A DNA stretch of 15,131 nt from DATMBL01 sp050735975. Its GTDB lineage: Bacteria; Desulfobacterota; Binatia; UBA9968. The stretch spans positions 1 through 15,131 of the forward strand of contig JBOHVS010000071.1 in the NCBI GenBank assembly GCA_050735975.1, given 5' to 3'. The notes below the pieces were generated by a model. The model was given only the letters and a program-made list of their open reading frames with translations, was not told where the DNA came from and did not search any database. The position numbers and the translations under genes are program-made. Positions 1 to 7,644 of this stretch are shown here, piece after piece; within the stretch, counting starts at the first letter, position 1, and each line of letters begins with the position of its first letter.

Positions 1-1
1 G

Positions 2-247
2 GTGCGGGCCCGTGAGATCTGGGAAGAGCTCGGCCTTCCAAAACTCGAGCCTCAGGAACCCTGGCACGGCTATTTGATGGGGCTGTGGCCGGAAGACCTG
101 GCCCAGGAAGCCGATCTTGCCGCTCAAGGTGAACACGAAAAAGTCTGGGAGAGGCTCCGGAAAACCAGAGTCCAGATCGGCGAAGGCGAAACCATGAAGT
201 CGATGCGGTCCAAGTGGGGCAAGACCCATTCTGGGCGGGCTGAATAA
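2..247 (+). CDS. C-terminal fragment, probable UbiD-family decarboxylase (5'-truncated)
   Basis: The reading frame is open from the window edge to a TGA at 245-247, so the first GTG (2-4) is most likely an internal valine and the true start lies upstream. About 81 residues are visible. They include an E-x-W-E-E-L-G-L-P stretch followed by P-W-H-G-Y and a tryptophan (residues about 5-29), then a charged helical tail. From memory, a tail with LGLP and PWHGY motifs is found at the C-terminus of many UbiD-like (prenylated-FMN) decarboxylases. That fits the two complete UbiD genes at 2271-5255, although those two lack such a tail. It ends 45 bp before the stop of the convergent LysR gene. The catalytic region is outside the window, so family membership rests on the tail alone and another protein is possible. 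Confidence 0.6.
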   Translation: MRAREIWEELGLPKLEPQEPWHGYLMGLWPEDLAQEADLAAQGEHEKVWERLRKTRVQIGEGETMKSMRSKWGKTHSGRAE

Positions 248-291
248 CCTGTCACGAAACAACCCGCCGTTATACAAGCAAGGGGCGACCG

Positions 292-1203
292 TCAGTGACT
301 TATCCCGTGCTTATGCACGGCTATTGGCTTCTTTGACCACTGGCGTAAGAGCGTGAGGAGATCTTGTGCATTGGTAGAGAAAGGCATCCCTTTCCTGTAT
401 ATGACGAAATATGTGACCCTAATGTCTTTTAATCGCGGAATATCGATGAGCTTAAAGTATCCTTCCCTTAAACCGGCCTCTGCGCTGCCTCGATAGAAAA
501 GACCTACACCCAGACCAGCTCGCACGTATTCCTTTACTGGCTCTATAGAGTCGCACCACATGACAACATTCAATTTAAGTCCCATTTTTTCGATTTCTTC
601 TGCGATCCTACCTCCCTTCATTATAACAAAAGGGGCTTGGGCTAGTTCGGCTTCATTGAGTTTTCCTTTCTTAGCCAACGGGTGCCTAGCGGAGACAACG
701 GCCACGATCTGTTCGGAATGAATTGGTTCGGCAATGATCTGAGGATGACCAGGGTGAGTAATGGTAAGCGCAATTTCAACCTCGGCATTGAGAACCATTT
801 CTTTTATGGCGTGAGGGTAACCTGTGCGCAACGTGGGGTGGACCGTAGGGTGGAGATCCACAAATGATTTCAGCACGGCAGAAAGAAAAAATGCAGCGGG
901 GCTGGGACTGCTACCCACTGTGAGGCTTTTGGCTCTTCCCTCAGCGACCCTATTCTCGAACGTTCTTTTGAGTCCCTCTATCTGCTCTAGGATAGGTTTG
1001 ACTGTAACCTGAAATAACTGCCCCTCTTCTGTAAGTCTAATTCCGCGCCCTCTCTTCACATAGAACTTCAGTCCATATTCGTTCTCAAGGAGCCTGAGCT
1101 GCTTAGAGACAGACGGCTGACTGACTTGGAGCTTTCGTGAGACCCTGGTAATGTTGAGATGTTCAGCCACTGCTTCAAAGATCTTCAGCTGATGGAGAGT
1201 CAT
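292..1203 (-). CDS. LysR-family transcriptional regulator
   Basis: This is a 303-residue protein, the normal LysR-type length. Residues 1-60 form the winged helix-turn-helix: it opens M-T-L-H-Q-L-K-I-F, has the recognition-helix pattern VSQPSVSKQLRLLE near residues 27-40, and a wing ending in LTEEG near residue 60. A linker helix follows, then a periplasmic-binding-protein-like effector domain (about 90-295). LysR regulators typically bind a promoter shared with a divergent operon and respond to a pathway metabolite. This gene is transcribed away from the catabolic operon starting at 1351, with 147 bp between the starts, which suggests it controls that operon and itself. The gene is AT-richer than its surroundings: 25/60 G+C at 421-480 and 29/60 at 601-660, against 40/60 at 6061-6120. 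This may indicate separate ancestry. The effector is unknown. Confidence 0.93.
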   Translation of the reverse strand: MTLHQLKIFEAVAEHLNITRVSRKLQVSQPSVSKQLRLLENEYGLKFYVKRGRGIRLTEEGQLFQVTVKPILEQIEGLKRTFENRVAEGRAKSLTVGSSPSPAAFFLSAVLKSFVDLHPTVHPTLRTGYPHAIKEMVLNAEVEIALTITHPGHPQIIAEPIHSEQIVAVVSARHPLAKKGKLNEAELAQAPFVIMKGGRIAEEIEKMGLKLNVVMWCDSIEPVKEYVRAGLGVGLFYRGSAEAGLREGYFKLIDIPRLKDIRVTYFVIYRKGMPFSTNAQDLLTLLRQWSKKPIAVHKHGISH

Positions 1204-1350
1204 AGAGTTGATTGTCTACAGCGCTCAACTATATCTTTTTTTCTATGAATATCATGAAATTTATATATTAGACAAATGACTCTGTCGTATGTAGTTTTAT
1301 TTCATGGACTTCTCAAGTAAAGGTCAGTTGCTCAAAGAAAGGATCGAGCC
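1204..1350. promoter_or_regulatory. Divergent promoter region between LysR gene and catabolic operon
   Basis: These 147 bp separate the LysR start (minus strand) from the first operon gene (plus strand) and are strongly AT-rich between about 1228 and 1305. Plus-strand TATATT at 1264-1269 could serve as a -10 element. On the minus strand TATAGT (complement of 1228-1233) is a plausible -10 for the LysR gene. I see no good -35 match for either, as is common for activator-dependent LysR promoters. AAGGA at 1339-1343, seven bases before ATG 1351, is the ribosome binding site of the DUF3891-type gene. Promoter positions are inferred by eye. Confidence 0.55.
1241..1259. promoter_or_regulatory. Imperfect inverted repeat, candidate LysR operator
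   Basis: ATGA (1245-1248) and TCAT (1252-1255) are inverted around ATA. After two mismatched pairs the symmetry resumes with TT at 1241-1242 and AA at 1258-1259. It lies in the divergent intergenic region just upstream of a possible plus-strand -10 at 1264-1269, a usual place for a LysR-type binding site. It does not fit a strict T-N11-A box at the exact centre, so assignment as the operator is tentative. Confidence 0.35.
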
Positions 1351-2193
1351 ATGATGGTCTGTCCGTATGATGAGTCCCATCTCTTATTGATTTTGCAGAC
1401 CGATCACTCACGCATAGCGGGGCTGCTGGCTGCTCACTGGGGAAACGGTCAATTTGCCAGGCCCAGGCCCTATGCGTCCATGGTGCTCGCGGCCCAGGAG
1501 CACGATAGCGGTTGGTGGGACTGGGAGATCAAACCAACCCTTAATGAGCGGGGCTTTCCGTCGGATTACATCGGCAGCATCAAGCATCTGGGTCAAGGGG
1601 TTTGGTTGGATCTCTATCGCCATGCCGTCGAGCGTTTGGCGTCGCGCGATCTCTATGCCGCGTACTATGTTTCGATGCACGGTGAAGCGCTCCTGACTCG
1701 AGGGATGGGGCTTTTGCCGTCAATGCCCGACTACACCGGCGATCCCGCCGTACAGCAATTCATCATGACGCAGAAATCATTGCGCGCCCAATGGTTGCCG
1801 GCGTTGCGAAACGACCCGGCATTGCAGGAGATGACCAGCGACACGCACCTCTGGACCAATTTCAAGCTGATGGAGGTTTTCGATCAGTTTGCCCAATTCG
1901 TTTGCAACCGCTATCCGTTCAACAGCCAGGCACGGAAGAATGGCCCCACAAAAACATTGGCCAATGTTCCCGTTCCTGTGGCGCCAGGCAAACCGGATGT
2001 CATCATTACGGTGGACGTTCAGAACGAAACCGAAGCCGTGGTGCGTCCCTTTCCGTTTGATGTCAATCCCCTGCGCTTGTGCTTCGAAGGACGCCTCGTG
2101 CCCAATCGGCCTTTCACCACGCCGGACGAATTCTTAGAGCATTTTTACGGTGGCGAGCGGATCGCGATTAACTATGCGTTGAGTGCAGCTTAA
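1351..2193 (+). CDS. DUF3891-type protein of unknown function
   Basis: This 280-residue soluble protein resembles the DUF3891 family (recognised from memory), for which I know no established function. There is no signal peptide or membrane segment. The N-terminal half carries conserved-looking polar residues: Asp18-His19, His29, Glu50-His51-Asp52 followed by Trp55-Trp56, and His110 in a SMHG context. The spacing of His19, His51-Asp52 and His110 recalls the metal-binding pattern of HD-domain hydrolases, but this is a visual resemblance only. The last 60 residues look like a separate beta-rich piece. The start ATG has AAGGA seven bases upstream; a second ATG follows immediately at 1354. It is the first gene of the operon, 77 bp ahead of the first UbiD gene, so it is probably co-regulated by the LysR protein. 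It could act on a pathway intermediate or cofactor, but the sequence does not say which. Confidence 0.78.
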   Translation: MMVCPYDESHLLLILQTDHSRIAGLLAAHWGNGQFARPRPYASMVLAAQEHDSGWWDWEIKPTLNERGFPSDYIGSIKHLGQGVWLDLYRHAVERLASRDLYAAYYVSMHGEALLTRGMGLLPSMPDYTGDPAVQQFIMTQKSLRAQWLPALRNDPALQEMTSDTHLWTNFKLMEVFDQFAQFVCNRYPFNSQARKNGPTKTLANVPVPVAPGKPDVIITVDVQNETEAVVRPFPFDVNPLRLCFEGRLVPNRPFTTPDEFLEHFYGGERIAINYALSAA

Positions 2194-2270
2194 CCTCTGA
2201 GTGTATCGCCTTGCATTGGGTTAATTTAAATGCCGGTTTTCCTGAGAAGCCATGAAGGGAGAAGACTGAA

Positions 2271-3785
2271 ATGGCACAACAACCCGCAATGATAGGAATA
2301 CCGGCGCAAAACGAACTTCAAACCGGGCAAGCTCTGGCGGCTCCAAAGGACTTGCGGGCGTACCTGCAAAAGCTCATTGAACACGACCCCAAACAGCTGA
2401 TGGTTGTCGACAAGGAAATCGATCCGGTGTTCGAAGCCACCGCGATTGTCGACCAGATGCGAACGGACCCGCGCTACCCGAATTATCCGGCGGTGCTATT
2501 TCGCAAGATCAAGGGCTCGAAGATTCCACTGCTGATCAACTTGCACGGAACTTACGAGCGGCTCGCGCTGGCCATCGATTCGACGCTGCAGGGCATGGTC
2601 GAAGAGTTCGGGCGTCGCGAAAATTCTCCCGTACCGACCAAACGGGTCGATCGCTCCCAGGCGCCGGTGAAACAGGTCGTCTGGAAAGGCGACGATGCCG
2701 ATGTAACAAAACTACCAGTAATGCGCCACCAGGAGCTCGATTCCGGCAAGTATATCACCTCTGCGGTCCTTATTTTGCGCGATCCGAAAACCGGCGTCCA
2801 GAATGCCGGCATTTATCGCTCCATGCTTCACGGTAAACACGAGGTCGGCTTCATGACCGGCGCGTTTCAAGGAGGAAATTATATTCTTGTCGAGCATCGG
2901 GAGCGCAAGCAGCCCATGCAGGTGGCGATGGCGATCGGCCATCATCCTTGCCTTTTGCTAGCCGGGACGACGAATCCGCCGGGCATGGGGGGCGAGTTGG
3001 AAGTTGCCGGCGGACTCCTGCAGCAGCCGTTGGAAGTCGTAAAGGGCGAAACCGTCGACCTCGAGGTGCCGGCGCGCGCGGAGATCGTCATCGAAGGCGT
3101 CCTCGATCCCAGTCCGGAAAACATGCGGGAGGAAGGTCCGTTCGGCGAATACCCGCGCTACTACACCGGTGTCGGTCCATATCCGGTCATCAAAGTGACC
3201 GCGATCACCATGCGGCGCGATCCCATCTACGTCGACGTCTTCAATGCCAGCAGCGAGCATTCGGCCATCGGCGGGCTGGCGCGGATGGGCTTTTTGCTTA
3301 ATCGCGCCCGCGATGTGTGCCCCAACGTGATTAACGTGCATCTGCCGATCTCGGGCGTGGCACGCAACCATGCCTATATTTCAATGAAGAAGGTGGCCGA
3401 CGGGGAGCCCCATCTCGCGGCGTTCAACTTGATGGCCTATAGCCCGGCCACCAAGCATGTCTTCATCGTCGACGATGACATCGACGTCACCAACGAAGCC
3501 GATGTTCTCTGGGCGTTGGCGACCCGCTTTCAGGCCGACAAGGACCTCGTTACGATCAACAACTCCATCGGCAGCAGGTTAAATCCTCCGACTTATGGGT
3601 ACCGGAGAGATGAAAAAGGCACACTTGAGACCAAGCTTATATTTGACTGCACGCGGCCTCTTTCGGCACGCAAATTTCCGGCGGCAACTCGCGTTCCACC
3701 GGAGGTTAAGGCACGCATGAATCCGGCGGATTACGTGCGGCCCCTATCGGAAGGCGATTTAGCCTATATTCGAGAAGGAAAATAG
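2271..3785 (+). CDS. UbiD-family decarboxylase (prenylated-FMN type), paralogue 1
   Basis: This 504-residue protein has the full length of the UbiD family, which carries out reversible non-oxidative decarboxylation of aromatic or unsaturated acids using prenylated FMN. The catalytic Glu-Arg-Glu set is visible: Arg183 in the N-A-G-I-Y-R motif (Asn178-Arg183), and Glu288 and Glu293 in EGPFGE. Asn178 and Glu242 (GGELEVAGG) match two of the three cofactor-metal ligands of fungal Fdc1. The third ligand, a histidine (Fdc1 His191), aligns with Gln200 in FQGG. The adjacent paralogue keeps a histidine there. The start ATG is preceded by AAGGGAGA at 2255-2262. Its TAG stop abuts the ATG of the next UbiD gene with no spacer, implying translational coupling and perhaps a two-subunit enzyme, as with the paired UbiD-like subunits of phenylphosphate carboxylase. 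The substrate is unknown. Confidence 0.92.
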   Translation: MAQQPAMIGIPAQNELQTGQALAAPKDLRAYLQKLIEHDPKQLMVVDKEIDPVFEATAIVDQMRTDPRYPNYPAVLFRKIKGSKIPLLINLHGTYERLALAIDSTLQGMVEEFGRRENSPVPTKRVDRSQAPVKQVVWKGDDADVTKLPVMRHQELDSGKYITSAVLILRDPKTGVQNAGIYRSMLHGKHEVGFMTGAFQGGNYILVEHRERKQPMQVAMAIGHHPCLLLAGTTNPPGMGGELEVAGGLLQQPLEVVKGETVDLEVPARAEIVIEGVLDPSPENMREEGPFGEYPRYYTGVGPYPVIKVTAITMRRDPIYVDVFNASSEHSAIGGLARMGFLLNRARDVCPNVINVHLPISGVARNHAYISMKKVADGEPHLAAFNLMAYSPATKHVFIVDDDIDVTNEADVLWALATRFQADKDLVTINNSIGSRLNPPTYGYRRDEKGTLETKLIFDCTRPLSARKFPAATRVPPEVKARMNPADYVRPLSEGDLAYIREGK

Positions 3786-5255
3786 ATGGCAAAGCCGGCA
3801 CCGGCCCGACCGACTCGGTCCAAGTGGAACGATTTGCGTGAATGGCTCGCGCTGGTTGACTCGCTGGGTGAGCTGAAACGGGTCAACGGTGCAAACTCCG
3901 AAGAAGACATCGGCGCCATTACGGAAATGCTCGATCACGCTGAAGAAAGTCCGTGCGTCCTCTTCGAAGAGATCCCCAATTACAAGCCGGGTCATCGGGT
4001 GTTAGTTAACGGCATGGGCTCACGCAAACGTCAGGCGCTCACCCTGGGCCTGGATACCACGGACGCGTCGCACGAGCGCCTGCTGCAATTCTGGCGCGGG
4101 CTGCTCAAGGGCTTCACGCCAATCCCGCCGGTTACTGTCAAACACGGAGCGGTTCAAGAAAATATTTTGCGGAACGAAGATGTAAATTTGGGCAACTTCC
4201 CCGCGCCGATCTGGCACCCGCGCGACGGCGGCCGTTTCATCGGCACCGCGAGCGTCAACATCATGCGCGATCCCGACACGGGGTTTATCAACGTCGGCAC
4301 TTATCGCAACCAAGTATTCGATAAAAATAGCATCGGCATCCGTGCCGCGCCGCCACATCACGGCGGGATCATCAAAGAAAAATACATGCAGCGGGGACAG
4401 CCTTGTCCCATCGTCACCGTCGTGGGGACCGATCCTCTGATGTTTCTCGCGTCCTGCGTGGAAGGCCCCATCTACGGCCAAAGCGAGCTGGATTGGGCGG
4501 GAGGCGTGCGCGGCAGTCCCATCGAAGTGATTCAAGGCGAACTGACCGGCTTGCCGATTCCGGCCCACGCTGAAATCGCTCTCGAAGGTTTCATCACGAC
4601 CAATGAATATGCCAAAGAAGGGCCCTACGGCGAGTGGATGGGATACTACCAAGACGGATATGCCAAAGATCGCGTTATTCGCGTTCAGCGCATTTATCAC
4701 CGCAACGACCCGATTATACTCGGCTGCCCTCAGGGTAAGCCGCCACACGAGGATAATCGTTTTCTGGTATATCTGCGTTCCGGCATGATCTGGGACCAAT
4801 TGGAAAAAGCCGGAGTCCCCGGCGTCGCCGGCGTTTGGTGTCCGCCGGAGGCCGGCAATCGCTTGATGACCGTCGTTGCGCTCAGGACTCAATATGTCGG
4901 CCACGCCAAGCAGGCGGGCTTGATTGCCTCGCAATGCAGCGGCGGCATCGAAATGAACCGGCTGACGGTGGTGGTGGACGACCATGTGGACATCACCAGC
5001 CTTCAAGACGTCGTCTGGGCGATCGTCGCGCGCTCCGATCCCGAGCGTAGCGTCGAAATCATCAAAGATACCAAGGGTAGTCGGATCGACATGGCCATCG
5101 CACCGGAACAGCGCGAGTTGAACGCCAACTCGCGGATGATCATCGATGCCACCACGCCGTTTACGTGGAAGACTCATCCGCTGGCGGGGGACGTCATTAG
5201 CACAGCGGAGCGCACCCGAAACATTCTCGAGAGTTGGGGGTGGATTCTAAAGTAG
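3786..5255 (+). CDS. UbiD-family decarboxylase (prenylated-FMN type), paralogue 2
   Basis: This 489-residue cytoplasmic protein carries a complete set of UbiD hallmark residues: Asn169 and Arg174 in NVGTYR, His192 in PPHHGG, Glu234 in SELDWAGG, and Glu278 and Glu283 in EGPYGE. Each is offset by exactly one from the numbering I recall for Aspergillus Fdc1 (168, 173, 191, 233, 277, 282), so cofactor-metal binding and catalysis look intact. The start ATG follows directly on the stop of paralogue 1. Its ribosome site AAGGA (3776-3780) lies inside that gene, so translation is probably coupled. It is clearly diverged from paralogue 1. Next downstream, after 57 bp, comes a molybdenum hydroxylase subunit, which suggests a route combining ring oxidation with decarboxylation. 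The substrate cannot be assigned. Prenylated FMN must come from a UbiX encoded outside this window. Confidence 0.94.
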   Translation: MAKPAPARPTRSKWNDLREWLALVDSLGELKRVNGANSEEDIGAITEMLDHAEESPCVLFEEIPNYKPGHRVLVNGMGSRKRQALTLGLDTTDASHERLLQFWRGLLKGFTPIPPVTVKHGAVQENILRNEDVNLGNFPAPIWHPRDGGRFIGTASVNIMRDPDTGFINVGTYRNQVFDKNSIGIRAAPPHHGGIIKEKYMQRGQPCPIVTVVGTDPLMFLASCVEGPIYGQSELDWAGGVRGSPIEVIQGELTGLPIPAHAEIALEGFITTNEYAKEGPYGEWMGYYQDGYAKDRVIRVQRIYHRNDPIILGCPQGKPPHEDNRFLVYLRSGMIWDQLEKAGVPGVAGVWCPPEAGNRLMTVVALRTQYVGHAKQAGLIASQCSGGIEMNRLTVVVDDHVDITSLQDVVWAIVARSDPERSVEIIKDTKGSRIDMAIAPEQRELNANSRMIIDATTPFTWKTHPLAGDVISTAERTRNILESWGWILK

Positions 5256-5312
5256 TCCGGCGGTTTTGAAACCCGTCCTTGCAAACGAGAGAAAGAAGTA
5301 CGAGGAAACAGC

Positions 5313-7625
5313 ATGGCGGTTGGACAATCGATCAGCATGGTAGACTCGCAAATGCGGGTGGCCGGCAGCATCGACTATACGTTGAATTTCGAGCTGCCCA
5401 GAATGCTCCATGCGTGCGCGCTTCATAGTCCTCATGCGCACGCGCGCATTGTCAAAGTCGACACCTCGAAGGCGGAAAAGCTTCCGGGCGTCGCCGCGGT
5501 GCTGACGCGCGACGATCTGCTCGGCGACGACATTGACCCGTACTTCGGCCTGATCGTCCAAGACCAGACGCCGGTGGCTTTGGATCGGGTTCGTTACGTC
5601 GGCGAGCCGGTGGCGGCCGTCGCTGCAGTGGATGCCGACTGCGCCGCCGAAGCTCTGGACCTCATCGACGTCGAATACGAAGAATTGCCGGCGGTGTTTG
5701 ACGCCGAGGAGGCGCTCAAGCCGGATGCGCCACTGCTTTACCCCGGGCCGCGCCGCGTGATATTCGGGCGCGCCGATGTGACCGCGCGCTCGCTTGCAGG
5801 CACGAATATCGTCCATCTTTTCAAGCAGCGCAAAGGCGACGCTCCCCAGGGTTTTCGTGAATCGGACAGTATTTTCGAAAACACCTTTTTTTCTCCGGCC
5901 GTAAATCATGCCGCGCTCGAACCCCACGTCGCGGTGGCGCAGGTCGCGGATGGACGCGTCACCGTTTGGACATGCACGCAGAATCCGCACGTGGTGCAGC
6001 GCCAGCTTGCCGGGATTCTCAAGGTCCCGCTTGCCGATGTGCGGATCGTCGTGTTCACTCTAGGCGGCGGCTTCGGCGGCAAGCTCAATTCCAAACTGGA
6101 GCCGGCCGCGGTCCTACTCGCCAAGAAAACCGGCAGGCCCGTGCGCATGGTGGCGCGCCGCGCGGAGTGTTTTCTTCTCGGCGTTCAGCATGAATGCAAG
6201 ATCAAACTCAAGACGGGCGTGAAACGCGATGGCACTCTAGTTGCCGTGGAAGCGTATTGCTATTACAACTCCGGCGCCTACGGTGATACCACGCCGAATT
6301 TGATTACCCGCGGGTACGCCGCCATCGGACCCTACCGGGTGCCCCATCTGCAGATGGATTCCTATGGCGTATACACCAATACTCCGCCATCCGCGGCGTT
6401 TCGGGGTTACGGCATCACTCAGATGGCTTGGGCCCATGAAACGCAGATGGACATCATCGCCGACGCGCTCGGTCTCGATCCATTGGATCTCAGGTTCAAG
6501 AATGTTTTGCAAAAAGGCGATCCTTTTTCCACTGGCGAGCCAATGCCCGAGATGCATTACAACAAACTCATCGCTGCGGCGGCCGAAAAAATTGGCTGGA
6601 AAGACGGGCCCTTGGTGCTCCGGGAGGGAAATAGGATCCGCGCCAAAGGGATCGGCGTCATCATCAAAGGCATGGCGACGCCGACCACATCAACGGCGAC
6701 GGTTAAACTCAATGGCGACGGCAGTCTCAATGTTCTGACCAGCTCCGTCGAGATGGGACAGGGGTTAAAAACCGCGCTGGCGCAAATCGCTGCTACCGAA
6801 ATCGGTTTGCCGGTGCAGCGTGTGCGCGTCTCCGAGCCTGACACGGCCTTTACTCCCTTTGATCTGATGACCGCAGCGAGCCGTGCGACTTTTTGTATGG
6901 GTACGGCGATCCGCGAGGCGATTAAGGATATCCGAGAGCAACTGCTCGAAACGGCGGCGGGACAACTGGAAGCGGCCAAGGAAGATCTGGTGTTGCAAGA
7001 CGGCAAGATCATGGTCCGGGGCGTTACCGGCAAATCCGTTTCCTATGCCGATGCGATTCGCTTCACCAAGGAGAACAATCTCTTGGGGCACGGCGTTTTT
7101 GTTTCGGGGTCGGGGCCCGACGGCAGTCCGGTGGTGATGGACTTCGAAACCGGCCAAGGCTACGGTTCGGCGGAATGGCACCCGGCGGCGGTGGTCTGCG
7201 AGGTGGCGGTGGACACGGATACTGGAAAGGTTGAAGTCACGAAGCTGCACGCTGAGCTCTACGCCGGCAAGGTGATCAACCCTCTCCTCTCTGAGTTGCA
7301 GGTTCAGGGCGCGACCATTTTTGGGTTGGGCCAGGTATTGTTCGAGGAGTTGGCGGTGGACACCAACGGCAACATTACCAATCCAAACCTTTCCGACTAT
7401 ATGATTCCCTCGTTTGAAGATGTGCCGCCGCAGTTGACCGTCCACCTGTTGGAGCCTCACGGCGTGACCGAGGTCCACGGCATTGGCGAAACGGCGATAC
7501 CGCCGGCTCGACCGGCGATTGGAAATGCCATTAGCCGTGCCGTAGGGACTCACTTTCTCGACCTGCCGATTACGCCCGAGAAAATTTTGCGCGCGCTCGA
7601 ACGGCAAAAAATCGCTGACGCGTAG
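5313..7625 (+). CDS. Xanthine-dehydrogenase-family molybdopterin-binding subunit, paralogue 1
   Basis: This 770-residue protein is the large catalytic subunit of a three-part molybdenum hydroxylase. Residues about 15-125 form the aldehyde oxidase/xanthine dehydrogenase a/b hammerhead domain; the rest is the two-part molybdopterin-binding domain. Visible motifs are GGGFGGK (251-257), AFRGYG (362-367), EMGQG (480-484) and the active-site glutamate Glu726 in HGIGET. A glutamine in CTQN about 30 residues before GGGFGGK matches the conserved Mo-site glutamine. The residue after GGGFGGK is Leu, not the Glu of purine-type xanthine dehydrogenases. The AYxCSFR motif of form I CO dehydrogenase is absent, so the substrate is probably an aldehyde, N-heterocycle or aromatic compound. 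GAGGA at 5302-5306 supports the start. The FAD subunit gene begins 19 bp downstream, and a paralogous large subunit follows it. Confidence 0.95.
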   Translation: MAVGQSISMVDSQMRVAGSIDYTLNFELPRMLHACALHSPHAHARIVKVDTSKAEKLPGVAAVLTRDDLLGDDIDPYFGLIVQDQTPVALDRVRYVGEPVAAVAAVDADCAAEALDLIDVEYEELPAVFDAEEALKPDAPLLYPGPRRVIFGRADVTARSLAGTNIVHLFKQRKGDAPQGFRESDSIFENTFFSPAVNHAALEPHVAVAQVADGRVTVWTCTQNPHVVQRQLAGILKVPLADVRIVVFTLGGGFGGKLNSKLEPAAVLLAKKTGRPVRMVARRAECFLLGVQHECKIKLKTGVKRDGTLVAVEAYCYYNSGAYGDTTPNLITRGYAAIGPYRVPHLQMDSYGVYTNTPPSAAFRGYGITQMAWAHETQMDIIADALGLDPLDLRFKNVLQKGDPFSTGEPMPEMHYNKLIAAAAEKIGWKDGPLVLREGNRIRAKGIGVIIKGMATPTTSTATVKLNGDGSLNVLTSSVEMGQGLKTALAQIAATEIGLPVQRVRVSEPDTAFTPFDLMTAASRATFCMGTAIREAIKDIREQLLETAAGQLEAAKEDLVLQDGKIMVRGVTGKSVSYADAIRFTKENNLLGHGVFVSGSGPDGSPVVMDFETGQGYGSAEWHPAAVVCEVAVDTDTGKVEVTKLHAELYAGKVINPLLSELQVQGATIFGLGQVLFEELAVDTNGNITNPNLSDYMIPSFEDVPPQLTVHLLEPHGVTEVHGIGETAIPPARPAIGNAISRAVGTHFLDLPITPEKILRALERQKIADA

Positions 7626-7644
7626 TTCGAAGGAACCAAGGACA

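Noticed and set aside
2194..2270. Possible internal promoter or terminator between the DUF3891-type and UbiD genes
   Set aside because: The AT-rich TTAATTTAAAT lacks a properly spaced -35, and I found no stem followed by a T-run. Only the ribosome site is convincing.
4020..5177. Long minus-strand open frame (385 codons) inside the second UbiD gene
   Set aside because: It is fully antisense to a gene with all catalytic motifs, its translation has no recognisable domain, and open antisense frames are expected at this GC content.
5247..5990. Minus-strand open frame of 247 codons over the start of large subunit 1
   Set aside because: It lies antisense to a gene with a clear ribosome site and known domains, and it has no motif of its own.
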